DNA of 64,000 nucleotides from Anisus vortex (taxonomy: Eukaryota; Mollusca; Gastropoda; Planorbidae), in the NCBI GenBank assembly GCA_949126835.1, contig OX421497.1:23129612-23193611 (forward strand). Reading direction: 5' to 3'. The translations under genes and the position numbers were made by a program. How positions within the stretch are numbered: position 1 is the stretch's first letter; every line of letters begins with the position of its first letter. Under the pieces are notes generated by a model. It was not told where the DNA came from. It saw only the letters and a program-made list of their open reading frames with translations, and did not search any database. Shown piece by piece: positions 28,801-37,282 of this stretch.

Positions 28801-31800
28801 AGCATTCGTTGATGCATGTATCTGTATAGATAAGTGATCAAAAGTAAATGTAAGAAAAAAAAAAGATTAAATAAATGAATATACAAGCATTTAAGAACAT
28901 TTACTCATGTGATAGTTGATATATTAGCCCAAATCATCATCATCAATTAAATTAGAGTTACATTTAAAACATAATAAATGTTTAAAGCTCTAAAGATAGA
29001 GACTAAATCTGACCACAGAATAGCTCACCTCAATGACCAATAGATTCCATCTTCTGACCAGCTCAGACAAAATAAACATCTGGGGAAAAAATTAACAACA
29101 GATTAACATTAATTGAAAAAATTAATAAATCATAAAATTAGAAAATATCTTCCTAATACATACTGATAGTTAAAATGTAAAATATGACATTTAGCTTTTC
29201 TTAAAAAAAAAAATGATAACATTCAATTAGATGAAAGACATTCATTAATCCTTGATATAATCAACTAAAATGTAAAAATACATCAACAAAAATATTATAC
29301 AATAGGTATCAATAACATTTGACTATTTAAAAAAAGCACCTGAGAACCGCAACATCCAGGTAACTAGCACTAAGTATATCTATTGCATTTGGAGCCCTGG
29401 TACCACTGCTTACTGCTGAAGCAAGTTTTTGCTTGACATAATCTTTGTCAACAGCTGTTGTTAGTTTCAGAAATGCATAATTATTGGAGTCAGGAAGGAA
29501 AGCAACAAGTGTGTCTCTTCGTCCACAGCGACACGTCTGACTCTCATTAGTCTGAAACAATAGTCAAGGTCATTTTATTTGAGACACGTCAATTCATTAA
29601 TTTCAGCATGCTATTTAAAAAGTAAATATAATAGTTATTAAAAATACAATGTTATCAAAATTACAATGTTGTTCAAAAACTTGAAGTCCAGAATTTAATT
29701 TATGGCTATTTATTTGCTGACACTTTCTGAGATATTGACAATAATGTTTTACACTGAGAGTTAATAAATTAGATATTCTTTTTATGAGACTTTTTTTATT
29801 GTTCAATATTGGGGGAAAAAAGAAATGATTTTGAAATAATTTTTTAACATTTTTGTTTCAGTACCACACATTAAAGAATTGAATGGCTCATAAAGTACAG
29901 CACTGTATAAACTGTGCTCATATCTGCACACATGGGATTGAAAAAAACTACAGTTTTGCTCTCTTTATATGAATGTTTTGATATCTAACAATTATAAAGT
30001 CATGGTCAATAACAAAAGGGAATTCTGCATTTAACAGACAACTACAATATTTGTGGGTTATTGTTGTTTTATTTTTTTTGCACGGTAATTTGACTTCATC
30101 ATTTAAACCCACACATTTTTATCACAGCTAGAATAGAAATAAAAATGTGATCCAGACAGAAGGAAAAACTATTTTTTCAAACATACTTTTACAGGCATGA
30201 CAGTATTGCAGTTCTCACAAATGACTTCCATGGTGGCAGTCTGGGAATCTGTTGTTGACAGTGTACATATGTCACTCATTCTGGCCAAGGGTGCATGCGG
30301 TGGGTTATCCTCTTCAATACTCTGTCTGCTAATTGAATCATCATTCAGAAAGACCAAATTCTCTCTCGACGTCCCTAATGATAATTCAAATATTATAAAA
30401 CACATCATTATATAGTATCATCAAATAAAAAATGCAAAAGCATATAAATATCAATTGCTCAAACAACAAATCATAAATTACCAACTCAATGATTAATGCA
30501 TCCATGATTAGATCTAGACACTGAAATTTGAAGCTACCTTTCCCAACATAGATGTTTGCAGCATTGGTGTTCACTTTAAGTAATGACCTCTGAGCTTTAA
30601 GAACACTTCTCTGTGGTTTTACAGGTGTGGCAAAGCATGGAATATCTGGCTGTTGGTACTCCCACATAGGCCGCCACAGGCGGAGACCATTCTCTAGTTT
30701 CAGTGATTCAAAATCTGCATCCTAAAAGTAGTTAAAGGAGTCAAAAATATACTTTAAAATATCACTGTATGAAGTATTTATCAGAAATGCTAAGTGAAAA
30801 TTTTAACTTAATTAGTTTCATAGTATGCTAGGATATGATTTCCTTAAAAAATATTTGATGTACTCTGAGTATTTAAATTATATAATTGTGCATTTAAATA
30901 TATATATATATATATTTACACATGATCCAAATAGACCAATCTAAAACAAGATACACTCAAATATAACCTCACACAGATTTTTAATATAAAAATATTATGT
31001 GATTGGTAGATATTTTAGGTACATTTCTGATAATTGTTTGTAAATGTTTCATTGAATTATGTGACAAGATGATCTTGCTTAGTGTATGTAGTTAATACTG
31101 TTTTGACAACAACAACAAAAAGATTACTTTACCTTACAAGTTAATGACTCTATTTATAAATTATTGAATGGAAAATTACCTGCAACAAATGTACCAGTGG
31201 TGCAAATAAATAAACAAAAAGCTGAATGGTACAGAGAGAATGCATGTGTGGTGAACCTCCTTTGATATCCCTTTGTATCATAAACTCTGCATCAGCATCT
31301 TCACACTCTGAAGCTGCATCCAGTATAATCCAATGAAGAGTATACAGCAACTTTGTTTCACTTGGGCCAAATCGAGTCTCAGGATTTCCCTAGGGATAAA
31401 ATGAAGCCCATTTTTTTATATCAGGGGTTCCCCAATAAAGTAAGAACTGTTTGGCTTTTGTTTTAGAGTTGGGCCAAAACAATAAATGCAAAGACATCTT
31501 TTATTTCAACATCAATAAATTTCATTTGATTTTACTATATTTCTTTAAACTTTAGTTAACTACTTTATACATAAATATAATATTTTTAAAGGCTGACTAA
31601 ACTAGACTCTGTACTAATTTTTTTTAAATAAATATGGTAAAGTGTTTCAAATGAATAGTAACTACCTTTTTGCAGGCTGATATGAGTGATGAGCAAGCAT
31701 GCATTAAATGTGGGAAAGCTGCCTGAACAACTTTCCATCTCGAGACACTTTGGACAGCTTCACAAAGACTTGGAGAAAGGCCATGAAGAATGTTCTGGAC

Positions 31801-33180
31801 CACAACACGCTCAAATGACTGATACAGAAAAAAATAATTAGGTTCATGTGTTAGAGCTCACTCAGTACCACTCTTAACATATTATTTTACTTTCAAATAT
31901 TTCTTATTTTGCAAATATATTGAAACAAAAGCAGTTCAATAAAAAAAAGTAAGACTATCGGATAAGATCAAGCAATCAAAACTGAGAAATCAGCACAAAT
32001 ATAATAAAAGTGGTAATAAATTATCTTTAATTACAAAGACTTTATCACAAAGTCTCAATAATTTAAAAAAATGCATTTTTTATAAAATTATATTTAAAAA
32101 AAAATTTTTTAACAACTTTGTTATCTGTAATTTTTACCCCCAAAAAATATTGTTTACACATATTTTTTAGTTGTTCCGTAACAGAAGAACAATACAAATG
32201 CTTTCAATGAAAAGAAGTGCAAATGTAAAAAATTATGTGATAATTGAAGCAAAAATATAACTTACCACGCATGAAGCTTCACATAATTTGCCCTGCTTTG
32301 GTCTAATAAAGGGACTAAAGGGGAAAAAAAAACAACTGCTGTTATCAAAAACAATTTTTTTTAAACATTGGACAGAATAAGATAGTAAGACAGTCTTACA
32401 ATTTATAAACGAGTGTTTTAATTGGTATTAAAATCTATAATGGAGTGTTACTGTTGTTTAAGTTCCAATGATTTATCTTTTTTTTTTATATGTGCTGCAA
32501 CCCCACACAATGGTACTGAAGTTATGCAAATTAAAATACTTAGTTGTACATGTTTAATAAAAACTATTTCATTTATCTATAAATTGCTGAAAAAAATCTC
32601 TAAAATCCATTAACTAGTTCAAAAGTTTTTTTTCATTATGTTAAAAATAAAAGTAAGGGAAGTAGTTTTGGAAAAAAATGAAAAAATTTAAGAAAACAGT
32701 ACAGATTTTTTACCATTTAGCTTTGCAACAGATAATTAAATATTTTTTTTATTATCAGGATGAATAATTATTAACCAACCGCAATGAAATTTAGCAAATG
32801 TGCTCATAATAAGTCAATGCAACAGTATTTTGTTGACAGTTAATTAATTTTATCTTTACTTGACATTTACATGACATTTACATGACATTTTTCTTCATTT
32901 TTATCAAAGCTGCATAAAAACAGGTTTTAAGATAATTTTTTAAAATAATTTTAGTTTCAACTCTCAAAACAACATAGGACCCTTTTTTCACATTATTTAG
33001 CATTTATTGAAAAATCAGTTTTGCTGACTTCTGTACGGTACCAATTTGTGGGGTAGCATCACATATATGAATAAATGTTTAGTCAAACCTTGTTTGTCTC
33101 CAAAAGAAAGTTTGTATTGGTAATGGAACTGATTGATCTCCATCAAGATCATCTCCACTCTGGGACTTTCTCTTTACCAT
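85..33180 (-). CDS. unc80: UNC80 homolog, NALCN channelosome scaffold (5' two thirds, C-terminus outside window)
   Basis: Large minus-strand gene with 45 coding exons and 6,753 nt of CDS (2,251 codons). All junctions are GT-AG and keep frame. The start ATG (33178-33180) begins MVKRKSQSGDD and follows an in-frame TGA at 33196-33198. Conserved UNC80 blocks occur in order: PLPIQTFFWRQT, LFVYLFAPLVH, YLDVAVLRC, FRRVALSGLLDSLHKL, LECAHFIHRCNRGEWPNWM, ALKMLACLVLVEITTFLRET, LPPPSIDFTLPSPTIGLP, LRHFLEKLTVKDRQ, YFKDLKQTLKKEQCD, LTKLPSFPRKALESEF. Known family role: UNC80 bridges UNC79 and the NALCN sodium-leak channel at the neuronal plasma membrane and is needed for channel stability and modulation. 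Vertebrate UNC80 is about 3,260 aa, so roughly 1,000 residues lie left of the window. Introns host many minisatellites and MITEs. Small alternative exons could have been missed in the largest introns. Confidence 0.97.
468..1313. repeat. 38-bp minisatellite, about 22 copies, containing the unc80 exon 43 donor
   Basis: Contiguous 38-bp units (ttctttgtaataactgtaca + aatatgaatgtattaccc) with sparse point variants (gtac/gtaa, tatt/tact). The array overlaps the end of unc80 exon 43: on the gene strand each unit contains ACAAAGAAGG|gtaata or gtagta, the last ten or so exon bases plus the donor. No spacers separate units, so it is not a CRISPR. Confidence 0.95.
1972..4541 (-). CDS. unc80: unc80 coding exons 36-41 (residues 1925-2116)
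   Basis: Exons at 4407-4541, 3779-3879, 3599-3685, 2390-2473, 2196-2264 and 1972-2070. Blocks: AQSIFPSCICAAVLPVLHLL, VIWDCIVDDPILFLRHFLEK-LTVKDRQ, EELMFLLRKLILYFPQMPAQ-AAHSIFNYL, IGYIMFYVRTPCEGGQDAIS-GALSLLWL, SVEGIYFKDLKQTLKKEQCD, LLVSASVASAKKILVHGPD. The acceptor of exon 41 was placed at 2070 (ACAG|CCCTAT) rather than a nearer AG because this restores the vertebrate LLVTAS block and frame. This is one of the most conserved parts of UNC80. Confidence 0.96.
2495..3587. repeat. 62-bp minisatellite with 5-unit higher-order organisation
   Basis: About 17 units of 62 bp (core tgtccctataatgaaagtaa ataacaataaattcaacag), degenerate at both ends. Two markers, tatgatg/tataatg and aagg/aagt, define an ordered pattern repeated every 310 bp between 2629 and 3248. 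The array fills the intron and stops about 11 nt from the donor of unc80 exon 38. Confidence 0.93.
6141..6395 (-). mobile_element. tRNA-derived SINE copy (gastropod type)
   Basis: On the minus strand it starts ggggcacagtggtggaggga and contains a B-box-like ggttctgagctcaaatcctg, then body motifs shared with the copies near 16.1, 18.9, 33.7 and 43.4 kb (tcaccaatttctgtggcca, ttgtgtgaccagcacaatgc). I associate this head and body with SINEs of snail genomes; the family name is not assigned. Confidence 0.75.
6398..6490. repeat. 22-bp tandem repeat, 4 copies
   Basis: Four copies of aaaaacttagaatttatcttta directly after the SINE copy, possibly an expanded SINE-junction sequence. Confidence 0.85.
7182..7680. 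repeat. 62-bp minisatellite, about 8 copies, repeating a donor-like motif
   Basis: Eight units in the 4.8-kb unc80 intron. On the gene strand each unit carries tatg|gtaagat, close to a consensus 5' splice site. The first two units differ from the rest by small indels (tattgaat, agtcttagtaa), as expected at an array edge. Confidence 0.93.
9298..15138 (-). CDS. unc80: unc80 coding exons 31-35 (residues 1714-1924)
   Basis: Exons at 15030-15138, 14010-14082, 13075-13209, 11781-11967 and 9298-9426. Blocks: HEETNQRINAVLR, FGSLWKFRYQVWPRMEEGAN, LPPPSIDFTLPSPTIGLPNL-LVVDPPWMPHFKT, the coiled-coil-like RRKQQQEMIRRALLAEEERK-RIGRENFPMTTVPITQLAAY, and LAARRVSLAPTNRANNQSRS-MSWRNGSLHWGRL. These match vertebrate UNC80 IPPPSINFTLPSPVLGMP, ITAIPITQEACYEP and LASRRLSVSP in the same order. 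Confidence 0.95.
10193..10473. repeat. 35-bp minisatellite, 8 copies
   Basis: Eight units (acataaactatataccattt + caaatataacccagt) in the unc80 intron between exons 34 and 35, with divergent first and last units. No splice-like motif stands out. Confidence 0.93.
12040..12263 (-). mobile_element. SINE copy of the tRNA(Leu/Ser)-like family
   Basis: Shares its body with 33897-34166 (atccatgctattttagcatg, ctcagtgcgctctagaaga, ctagtcccaaaactc) and ends with a (taa)n tract and agcgctatataaat-like sequence. The tRNA-related head is more decayed than in the other copy. It sits in an unc80 intron. Confidence 0.75.
12290..12660. repeat. Dispersed AT-rich repeat, inverted relative to 43600-43990
   Basis: Segments such as cccaaacctttcaaaacttt and ctgttttgtccactttagt reappear in reverse complement near 43640-43760, and ttaatgtaaactggcagct near 43875. 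No terminal repeats were defined; probably a decayed transposon. Confidence 0.5.
13319..13906. mobile_element. MITE with ccccac...ggtac terminal inverted repeats, copy 1
   Basis: Left end gcaaccccacggaatggtac tgaagtcggc and right end (reverse complement) gctaccccacgaaccggtac ggaagtcggt form inverted termini of about 30 bp. A second copy in the same orientation lies at 32497-33063 in unc80 intron 1, sharing internal sequence such as gcaacagataatta. No ORF, so it is non-autonomous. The superfamily is not assigned. Confidence 0.75.
14115..14890. repeat. 56-bp minisatellite, about 14 copies, repeating an acceptor-like motif
   Basis: Two homogeneous blocks: about eight units with agaagtactacttt, then six with agaataactagttt. 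On the gene strand each unit contains ttttattgtttacttatag, a pyrimidine-rich tract ending in AG that looks like a 3' splice site. The array lies about 33 nt upstream (gene strand) of the real acceptor of unc80 exon 32. Confidence 0.94.
15468..19757 (-). CDS. unc80: unc80 coding exons 25-30 (residues 1386-1713)
   Basis: Exons at 19623-19757, 19125-19241, 18501-18709, 16484-16693, 15799-15972 and 15468-15606. They encode GDRKISFAVLTERSDSLHSS, an arginine-rich stretch (RRLAQGRQKLLRHFRRGSGH), an acidic linker, the Cys/His block SNFICTHQNFCHPNCYERQR-RSCTRLTAALRKLYESSEED, and MAILTKAVPVLNVEHFIDIM-PVAWELMLESDQELAAAA. The C-T-H...C-H-P-x-C pattern matches vertebrate FICTHVDYCHPHCYLHHSRSC and could bind zinc (inference). 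The 1.8-kb intron between exons 27 and 28 carries an 1.1-kb terminal-inverted-repeat element and a SINE copy lies beyond exon 28. Confidence 0.95.
16147..16372 (+). mobile_element. tRNA-derived SINE copy (gastropod type)
   Basis: Starts gggacacagtggagtagttg and includes gggtacccaagattaattgg and ggattgtgctggcctcaaa, matching the reverse complement of the 6.1-kb and 33.7-kb copies. Lies in the unc80 intron downstream of exon 28. Confidence 0.7.
17042..18182. mobile_element. Non-autonomous DNA transposon with 27-bp TIRs, TA target site
   Basis: Both ends read ccgtatatactcgcgtataa gtcgcac inward and are flanked by TA. The motif gtgcgacttatac recurs inside (17102, 18081, 18139, 18156) besides the terminal copies. 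No transposase ORF was found. GC content and CpG frequency are visibly higher than in the surrounding unc80 intron. I do not assign a superfamily; the TA duplication would fit a Tc1/mariner-like or similar integration. Confidence 0.85.
18893..19080 (-). mobile_element. tRNA-derived SINE copy, truncated
   Basis: Contains ggcgagcacaatgcccagcc and tggccttcaccagggatga, matching the other copies. It ends about 45 bp from unc80 exon 26, so the insertion sits close to that exon's donor on the gene strand. Confidence 0.65.
19874..22483 (-). CDS. unc80: unc80 coding exons 20-24 (residues 1045-1385)
   Basis: Exons at 22244-22483, 21391-21575, 20556-20771, 20322-20457 and 19874-20119. Exon 20 is an Arg/Ser-rich linker. 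Exons 21-24 hold the strongly conserved core: LRFSFLLECCSPGSLPDPQL, EAPVSARASMLLECAHFIHR, CNRGEWPNWMKLNLPSFRHT, the acidic motif EDEEEDFLDE, and CPYALKMLACLVLVEITTFL-RETFQYLPRSRSQ. The intron between exons 20 and 21 contains a decayed LINE fragment. Confidence 0.95.
21776..22196 (-). pseudogene. Decayed LINE (non-LTR retrotransposon) 3' fragment
   Basis: On the minus strand, in shifting frames, one reads GYDSETWRATK, then VRWTGHVLKMPE and AFSWKS-like and LERDASE pieces. These match the C-terminal part of endonuclease-reverse-transcriptase proteins (typical YGCETW and RWIGHVLRMP motifs). Stops and frameshifts break it. It lies in the unc80 intron between exons 20 and 21, in the gene's own orientation. 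Confidence 0.7.
22991..25092 (-). CDS. unc80: unc80 coding exons 14-19 (residues 716-1044)
   Basis: Exons at 24987-25092, 24404-24645, 23980-24161, 23610-23773, 23326-23467 and 22991-23141. Conserved blocks: ALGCPHGCGDGVVG, NCLQRLHKINPSLFHKFLRD, VDFLHAFLGFCFDPAAI, GVEGVLIANLMKPLVTRCVE, SLFCDVRQLMAYIKEVHG, FRRVALSGLLDS, then a basic/serine linker (SRRKSKKSLFRTKITK, SLMFQYAASDSEVTDE). The acceptor of exon 19 was placed at 23141 because it keeps frame and restores the MFKSQSAASD-like vertebrate block; a nearer AG at 23121 would frameshift. Confidence 0.94.
25711..27185 (-). CDS. unc80: unc80 coding exons 10-13 (residues 501-715)
   Basis: Exons at 27074-27185, 26777-26976, 26542-26624 and 25711-25960. 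Exons 10-12 encode a serine-rich, probably disordered stretch (for example GSSSHCSGQESSTSSQ) with little similarity to vertebrates. Exon 13 returns to conserved sequence: INYKVVLRALHFVAIKEHSP, RICEVLLNLLNCLLDLEII, equivalent to the vertebrate LSVVLKAVYLVLNHD...ICDVALNIVECLLQL block. The exon 13 donor was set at GAAG|gtgaaa because reading on hits a stop. Confidence 0.92.
27609..28452. repeat. 22/23-bp minisatellite, about 38 copies
   Basis: Unit aaaacaatgtctatattgatgt with occasional 23-bp units carrying gaatgt. The array fills unc80 intron 9 up to about 8 nt from the donor of exon 9. The 23-bp variants cluster (27867-27909, 28152-28175, 28262-28340, 28400-28420), suggesting repeated local homogenisation. 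Confidence 0.95.
28460..30721 (-). CDS. unc80: unc80 coding exons 5-9 (residues 169-500)
   Basis: Exons at 30538-30721, 30187-30374, 29340-29551, 29029-29079 and 28460-28821. They contain LRLWRPMWEYQQPDIPCF (matching the vertebrate WQPMWEHRQPGV region), a cysteine cluster C282-x2-C285 plus C299-x-C301 split over exons 6 and 7, the highly conserved YLDVAVLRC and WSEDGIYWSLRYM, and a proline/serine linker ending in FFDSGKSFLRKRDQQED. The donor of exon 9 lies about 8 nt from a 22-bp tandem array that fills the intron. Confidence 0.94.
31180..33180 (-). CDS. unc80: unc80 coding exons 1-4 (residues 1-168)
   Basis: Exons at 33089-33180, 32266-32314, 31666-31818 and 31180-31389. They encode the conserved N-terminal start (MVKRKS..., PLPIQTFFWRQT), the FIRPKQGKLCEASCV block, SFERVVVQNILHGLSPSLCE, LYTLHWIILDAASECED and LFVYLFAPLVHLLQ. 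The order and spacing match vertebrate UNC80 closely, with a shorter low-complexity insert between the LHWIILD and LFVYLF blocks. Intron 1 (32315-33088) carries a MITE. An acceptor-like TTTAG ending at 33202 suggests that 33181-33201 is 5' UTR joined to a further upstream noncoding exon. Confidence 0.95.
32497..33063. mobile_element. MITE with ccccac...ggtac terminal inverted repeats, copy 2
   Basis: Same family and orientation as 13319-13906: left end gcaaccccacacaatggtac, right end ggtaccaatttgtggggtag. Lies in unc80 intron 1, close to coding exon 1. Confidence 0.75.
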
Positions 33181-33711
33181 TCTTGCATTCTCATGTCATT
33201 TCTAAACATATACATTTCTTTCAATCGTCTATCACATCAAAGGCAGCTTAGAAAAAAAAAAGCAATTTATTTAAAATATAGCCCCTAGTTATAACTTGTG
33301 TGTATAGGCCTAATGTGTAGAGTTACAAAATTACAGTAAAATGTAAATTTATTTTTGAAACTAACCTCTGCTGTTTCTCTAATATTTTTTTCACATTAAA
33401 TTTACATTTTAAATCAGGTAATTATAACATGTAGAACTTTTGACAAAATGTATCATGTGCATATATTTTTGCATACATTTCTTTCAAGAGGACATATTAT
33501 TATTAGCACACTATTTTTGTGTGAGCTTTTAAACTTATTTTGATTCAAATCATCTTTTTAATTTCCTTTAATTAAAACAACGTAAACTAAAAATGCTATT
33601 TGTGTTGAAGTTTAGTATTTTATTAACTGGAATTTATGTCTTAGAAAAAAAACTATATAAATTTTTTGTCCTATAGTGGGCTATAAAAGTAAAATTGTGT
33701 AAGTATATTAT

Positions 33712-33897
33712 CCATAGAGCCAGTGAGGAAGCGTTCACCAGTTTCTGTGGACAATGTATAACAGAAATTGTGTGGTCTGCACAATACCAGTCCCCTTTAC
33801 TTTTTCCCTACTAAGGTCAAGTACAGGTTATCTGAGCTGGGTGGACTAAAAGACACATTAAAGACCCTGGAAAAACTCATAGCTTTCACCAGGATTC
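33712..33897 (-). mobile_element. tRNA-derived SINE copy (gastropod type)
   Basis: Shares agcgttcaccagtttctgtg, ttgtgtggtctgcacaata and agctttcaccaggattcta with the other copies. Directly abuts the second SINE family at 33897. Confidence 0.7.
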
Positions 33898-34166
33898 TAT
33901 TATAATATAATAATAAAGGACATTTATATAGCGCTTCCATCCATGCTATTTTAGCATGCTCAGTGCGCTCTAGAAGACTATTAATCAGTGAGAGGTTTCA
34001 CTGCTGCCGGTTAAGCGCACGTGATAACAACTCAATATTAACGTCATCTAGTCCCAAAACTCATGTAGGGCGACAGGGATCTGCCGGTGGCGGGGCTCGA
34101 ATCCGCGACATGTCAGGTGGTTTTTTGGTTGACAGTCCGGTGAGCTAACCGCTCGGCCAGCCGGCT
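33897..34166 (-). mobile_element. SINE copy with intact tRNA(Leu/Ser)-like head
   Basis: On the minus strand it begins gccggctggccgagcggtta (A-box region of a type II tRNA) and contains gcggattcgagccccgcca (B-box). Its body ends agcgctatataaatgtcctt plus a taa-rich tail. It is a SINE promoter rather than a tRNA gene, because the body continues and no proper anticodon/acceptor fold is evident. Confidence 0.82.
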
Positions 34167-34891
34167 TCACATAACAGAACCTTTGGCATATTGTGCCAAC
34201 CAAACCCCATCAATAATATAATAAAATATATATATTGCATGGACTTATTTCATTGTATTCATTATGGCACAAAGGGTCATAGTAGAAAAAAAGAGCTGAT
34301 TTTTTTAAATCCCTGTTATCATGACAATACAAAAACAAAATATGAAACAATAGCTTAGTGGATTGTAATTGTAGCTTAGCAACCTGGCGTTAGAAATTTA
34401 AGTCAGCAAGGTCATGTCGTAAAGATGTGAAGATTGCACTTATAATTTTACCCTGCCTTTGCTCACTCATACAAAAACGTCTGAAAAAATATGTAGGCCT
34501 ATGAGTGCCTATGAGTATGGGCATTGAAATGGTGTAGGCCAATACAAGGTAATTGTCAATGAGATGTCGAAAAGAGCAGCATTGCAATTTATATATATTA
34601 TTAAGTTTTAAGTGCCACACCATAGTAATAGTTAGCCTACGACTCTATGTACATTGTAGACTCTAACTGAATAAATGGGTGATACAATTGACACTGTATT
34701 ATAATCAGGACAAAAAGACCTTTAAAGTTAAAGTGCCTAACACTCACTTAGTCTTACTTAGACTTGGAAATATAGGCTATATACTATATATTCAGTAAAC
34801 CAGTAATCCTGAAATATAGGCCTAATTATATATTATTATACTGGCCCTATAATCCTATATTACCTATATTTAATAGGCCTATTTCATTTAC

Positions 34892-34990
34892 CTTGCTGAT
34901 CATTGACAATGTCTTCACTTGACAAGTCTTTCAAGTTTTAAAATTAAAACAAAAATGGGCCGTGGGGGCGGGATGACCAACTCAACTACC
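34892..34990 (-). other. Possible noncoding first exon of unc80
   Basis: On the minus strand the sequence GATCAGCAAG|gtaaatg gives a good donor at 34891/34892, and a TTTAG acceptor lies at 33202 just above the start codon. Together they could join a 5' UTR exon here to coding exon 1. The right limit is arbitrary and no TATA box was recognised. This is inferred from splice motifs only. Confidence 0.25.
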
Positions 34991-37258
34991 ACTGACCACA
35001 GACAAAGACCTTGGTTAGTGAATATAGGTATAGGAGGCTACTATTTAAAATGTGCATACATTTCCCAGTGTCCAGTCACAGTCTAAGTAACATGACTTGG
35101 CATGAATTAACGATGAGTACTGAGACGAATGACTGGAAAATAACTGTTGATATGACACTTTTCAGTAGGCCTAGATAGGGCCCAGTCAGGCTAGTCTAGT
35201 CAGTTAAGTCAGTCAGTAAGTTGAGTACTGTACTGTAGGCCTACTGTTGCACTGTTGAGTAAGTTTTTAATTTAAAAAGCCTTCGACAAAAGGAAATGAA
35301 TTGGGCAAAACAAGATACTAATTATAAATACCAGATATATTGCTCGTTATTAATATTGCTAATAAAAGCATACCGTTTATTTTTTGATTCTTTAAAAATT
35401 GGAATTAAATAAAATCAGCAAGAATGCAATTATAAATTTCACTAGTACCCGTAGATTCTGCTATTCCGTATTGACCGTACATAAATGTGTAGCCTCTTTT
35501 TGCGAAATGTAACCTTTCACCTTCACCTTCATCCCTGAATATATAATTTATTTTACTTGGACAGCGTAAAGCATATATCATTTTTATTCTACCATTTTCG
35601 AACCATGATGTACAAAATGACCTAATATTGTCAATATTGACAAAACTGCAAAACAATTGTTGTAAATACGGTATGTTAAAAGGTGCCAAAGTGAGAATCC
35701 TTAACTTTAATTTAATAACTAAGGGCAAGGTTTAGCTAAGTTAATTTATAGTGTGTTTTTATTTGAGTACACATCTGTGTTTTTTTCTTAAATGTTTTTA
35801 TACATTTGACTTAGATCGAATAATCTCCCCCTGAAAAAAAAACAAAAACACTTCTGTGTGAAGCATCTTGAAAGAGGAAATCTTTATCAAAGGGTAGCTT
35901 TTCTAAAGGTAAAAATATGTAGATCTAGAAATGTTTCGTTTATTAAGAAAAAGGACTTAAAAAGGTAACTAAACTATTAAGATGTCGTATTTTTGTATTA
36001 TTAATAAATTGGGTTAGTTAGTCCTACTATTTTATTTTTATACATTAATACTAATAATACATTAGTCATTAGACTTAGTTTAGGCTGATTGATTAGGCTT
36101 AGGCTTAGGCCCTATACAATTAAAATTATAATTTTATACTATTATTTTTATACAGACACAGAATACAGGTTCAGTCAGTGAATAAGGGTAAAATAAGTGT
36201 GAATAGTATTATATTTATAGTAAATATCAATATGCTGGAATGATGAGGCAGATGGCCAGATCTGATCGCGACGGCGACGATCTGAACTGATGTAGGCCCT
36301 ACATGTCAAATGAAATAGAATAGGCCTAGTTAAAGAAAAAGTTCATATTCATATTATAATATTATGATCATATCATACATTTCCTTGTAACTTGTATCTG
36401 CTTTTATGCTTTTTTTGTTAGTTATATAAGTATTATAATTATAAATTATAATAATATATTATATAGCATAGACTGATAGACCTTTACACCAGTTGAGCCT
36501 AGTGCCTAATCATGGGTAATGGCTAAAGTTTAAAAAAAAAATTAAAAATTAAACTAGATTGAATCTGCTTCTCACAGATTTCCCCCTGGATTATTAAAAC
36601 ATGGTCGTCATGGTGGCTCACTTGTAGGCCTATTCCTGCATTTTCCCCTGGTAGCACAAATTCCAGAGGATAGGCCTGGACATCCAGGGCTTGGCAAGAT
36701 GGTATGGTTGCGCACATTGCTTCCTCCCCACCAAGTCTTGGGGCTTCTTGGACACACAACAGGGGTTTTTCCCCAAAGCGTTAGCCTATCAGTGTACTCT
36801 TAATGGGAGTGCATCTGTGGTTTGTAGATTTCATCAGCTTCGGGCACAGAAGTGGCAATGGCCACCAGAACTTGTGAACATTGCTTCACTATCCCTATTC
36901 ACTATGGACCAACTGAAATAGGGTTCTGGTACTCTTTAAACAGTAAAACAGCCCAAGACAAAAAAAAAAACAGTAAATATCCACTTAAGAAGAAAAAGGC
37001 ATTTGTTTTTGCTTATGGAATAAGACTAGTGTTTTTATCTTTATGTTTATATGAGCATTGTAACAGATTGTTATTGTGTTGCATTTTTAAGTTAGAATGT
37101 GATGCTTTATAATGTATTATTACTACTTTGTCTTTACCCTTCTTTCCTCTATTGTTTCTAGGTCTAGTGATTTAACTATTAGTTAATTTTTTTTTTTGTA
37201 ATTTGTTGGTGCAATAAATGTTATTTGGTGAAAAAAAAAAAAACAACTTTTTTTCCAG

Positions 37259-37282
37259 CAAACATTAACCTGAATATTCAAG
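37259..37282 (+). other. STK40: STK40 5' UTR segment in the first coding exon
   Basis: A pyrimidine-rich acceptor (CTTTTTTTCCAG ending at 37258) precedes the start codon by 24 nt, implying at least one noncoding upstream exon. An in-frame TGA at 37271-37273 supports the ATG at 37283 as the true start. Confidence 0.6.

Larger units (their letters stand above)
33202..37258. other. Head-to-head intergenic region between unc80 and STK40
   Basis: The two genes diverge from this roughly 4-kb stretch, so their promoters should lie within it. It contains two SINE copies at its unc80 end (33712-34166), many TAGGCCTA-type octamers, and a small CpG-containing patch near 36260-36290. I cannot place transcription start sites. 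No convincing coding region was seen; short open frames here are AT-rich or lie in repeats. Confidence 0.6.

Noticed and set aside
28495..28812. Plus-strand 105-aa open frame
   Set aside because: Antisense shadow of unc80 exon 9, which has conserved phase and splice sites.
34080..34166. tRNA(Leu/Ser) gene on the minus strand
   Set aside because: A and B boxes are present, but the sequence continues into a SINE body with a (tta)n-type tail shared with other copies.
36523..36921. Overlapping open frames between unc80 and STK40 as a small gene
   Set aside because: They lie in repeat-like sequence on both strands, with no splice support or recognised protein family.
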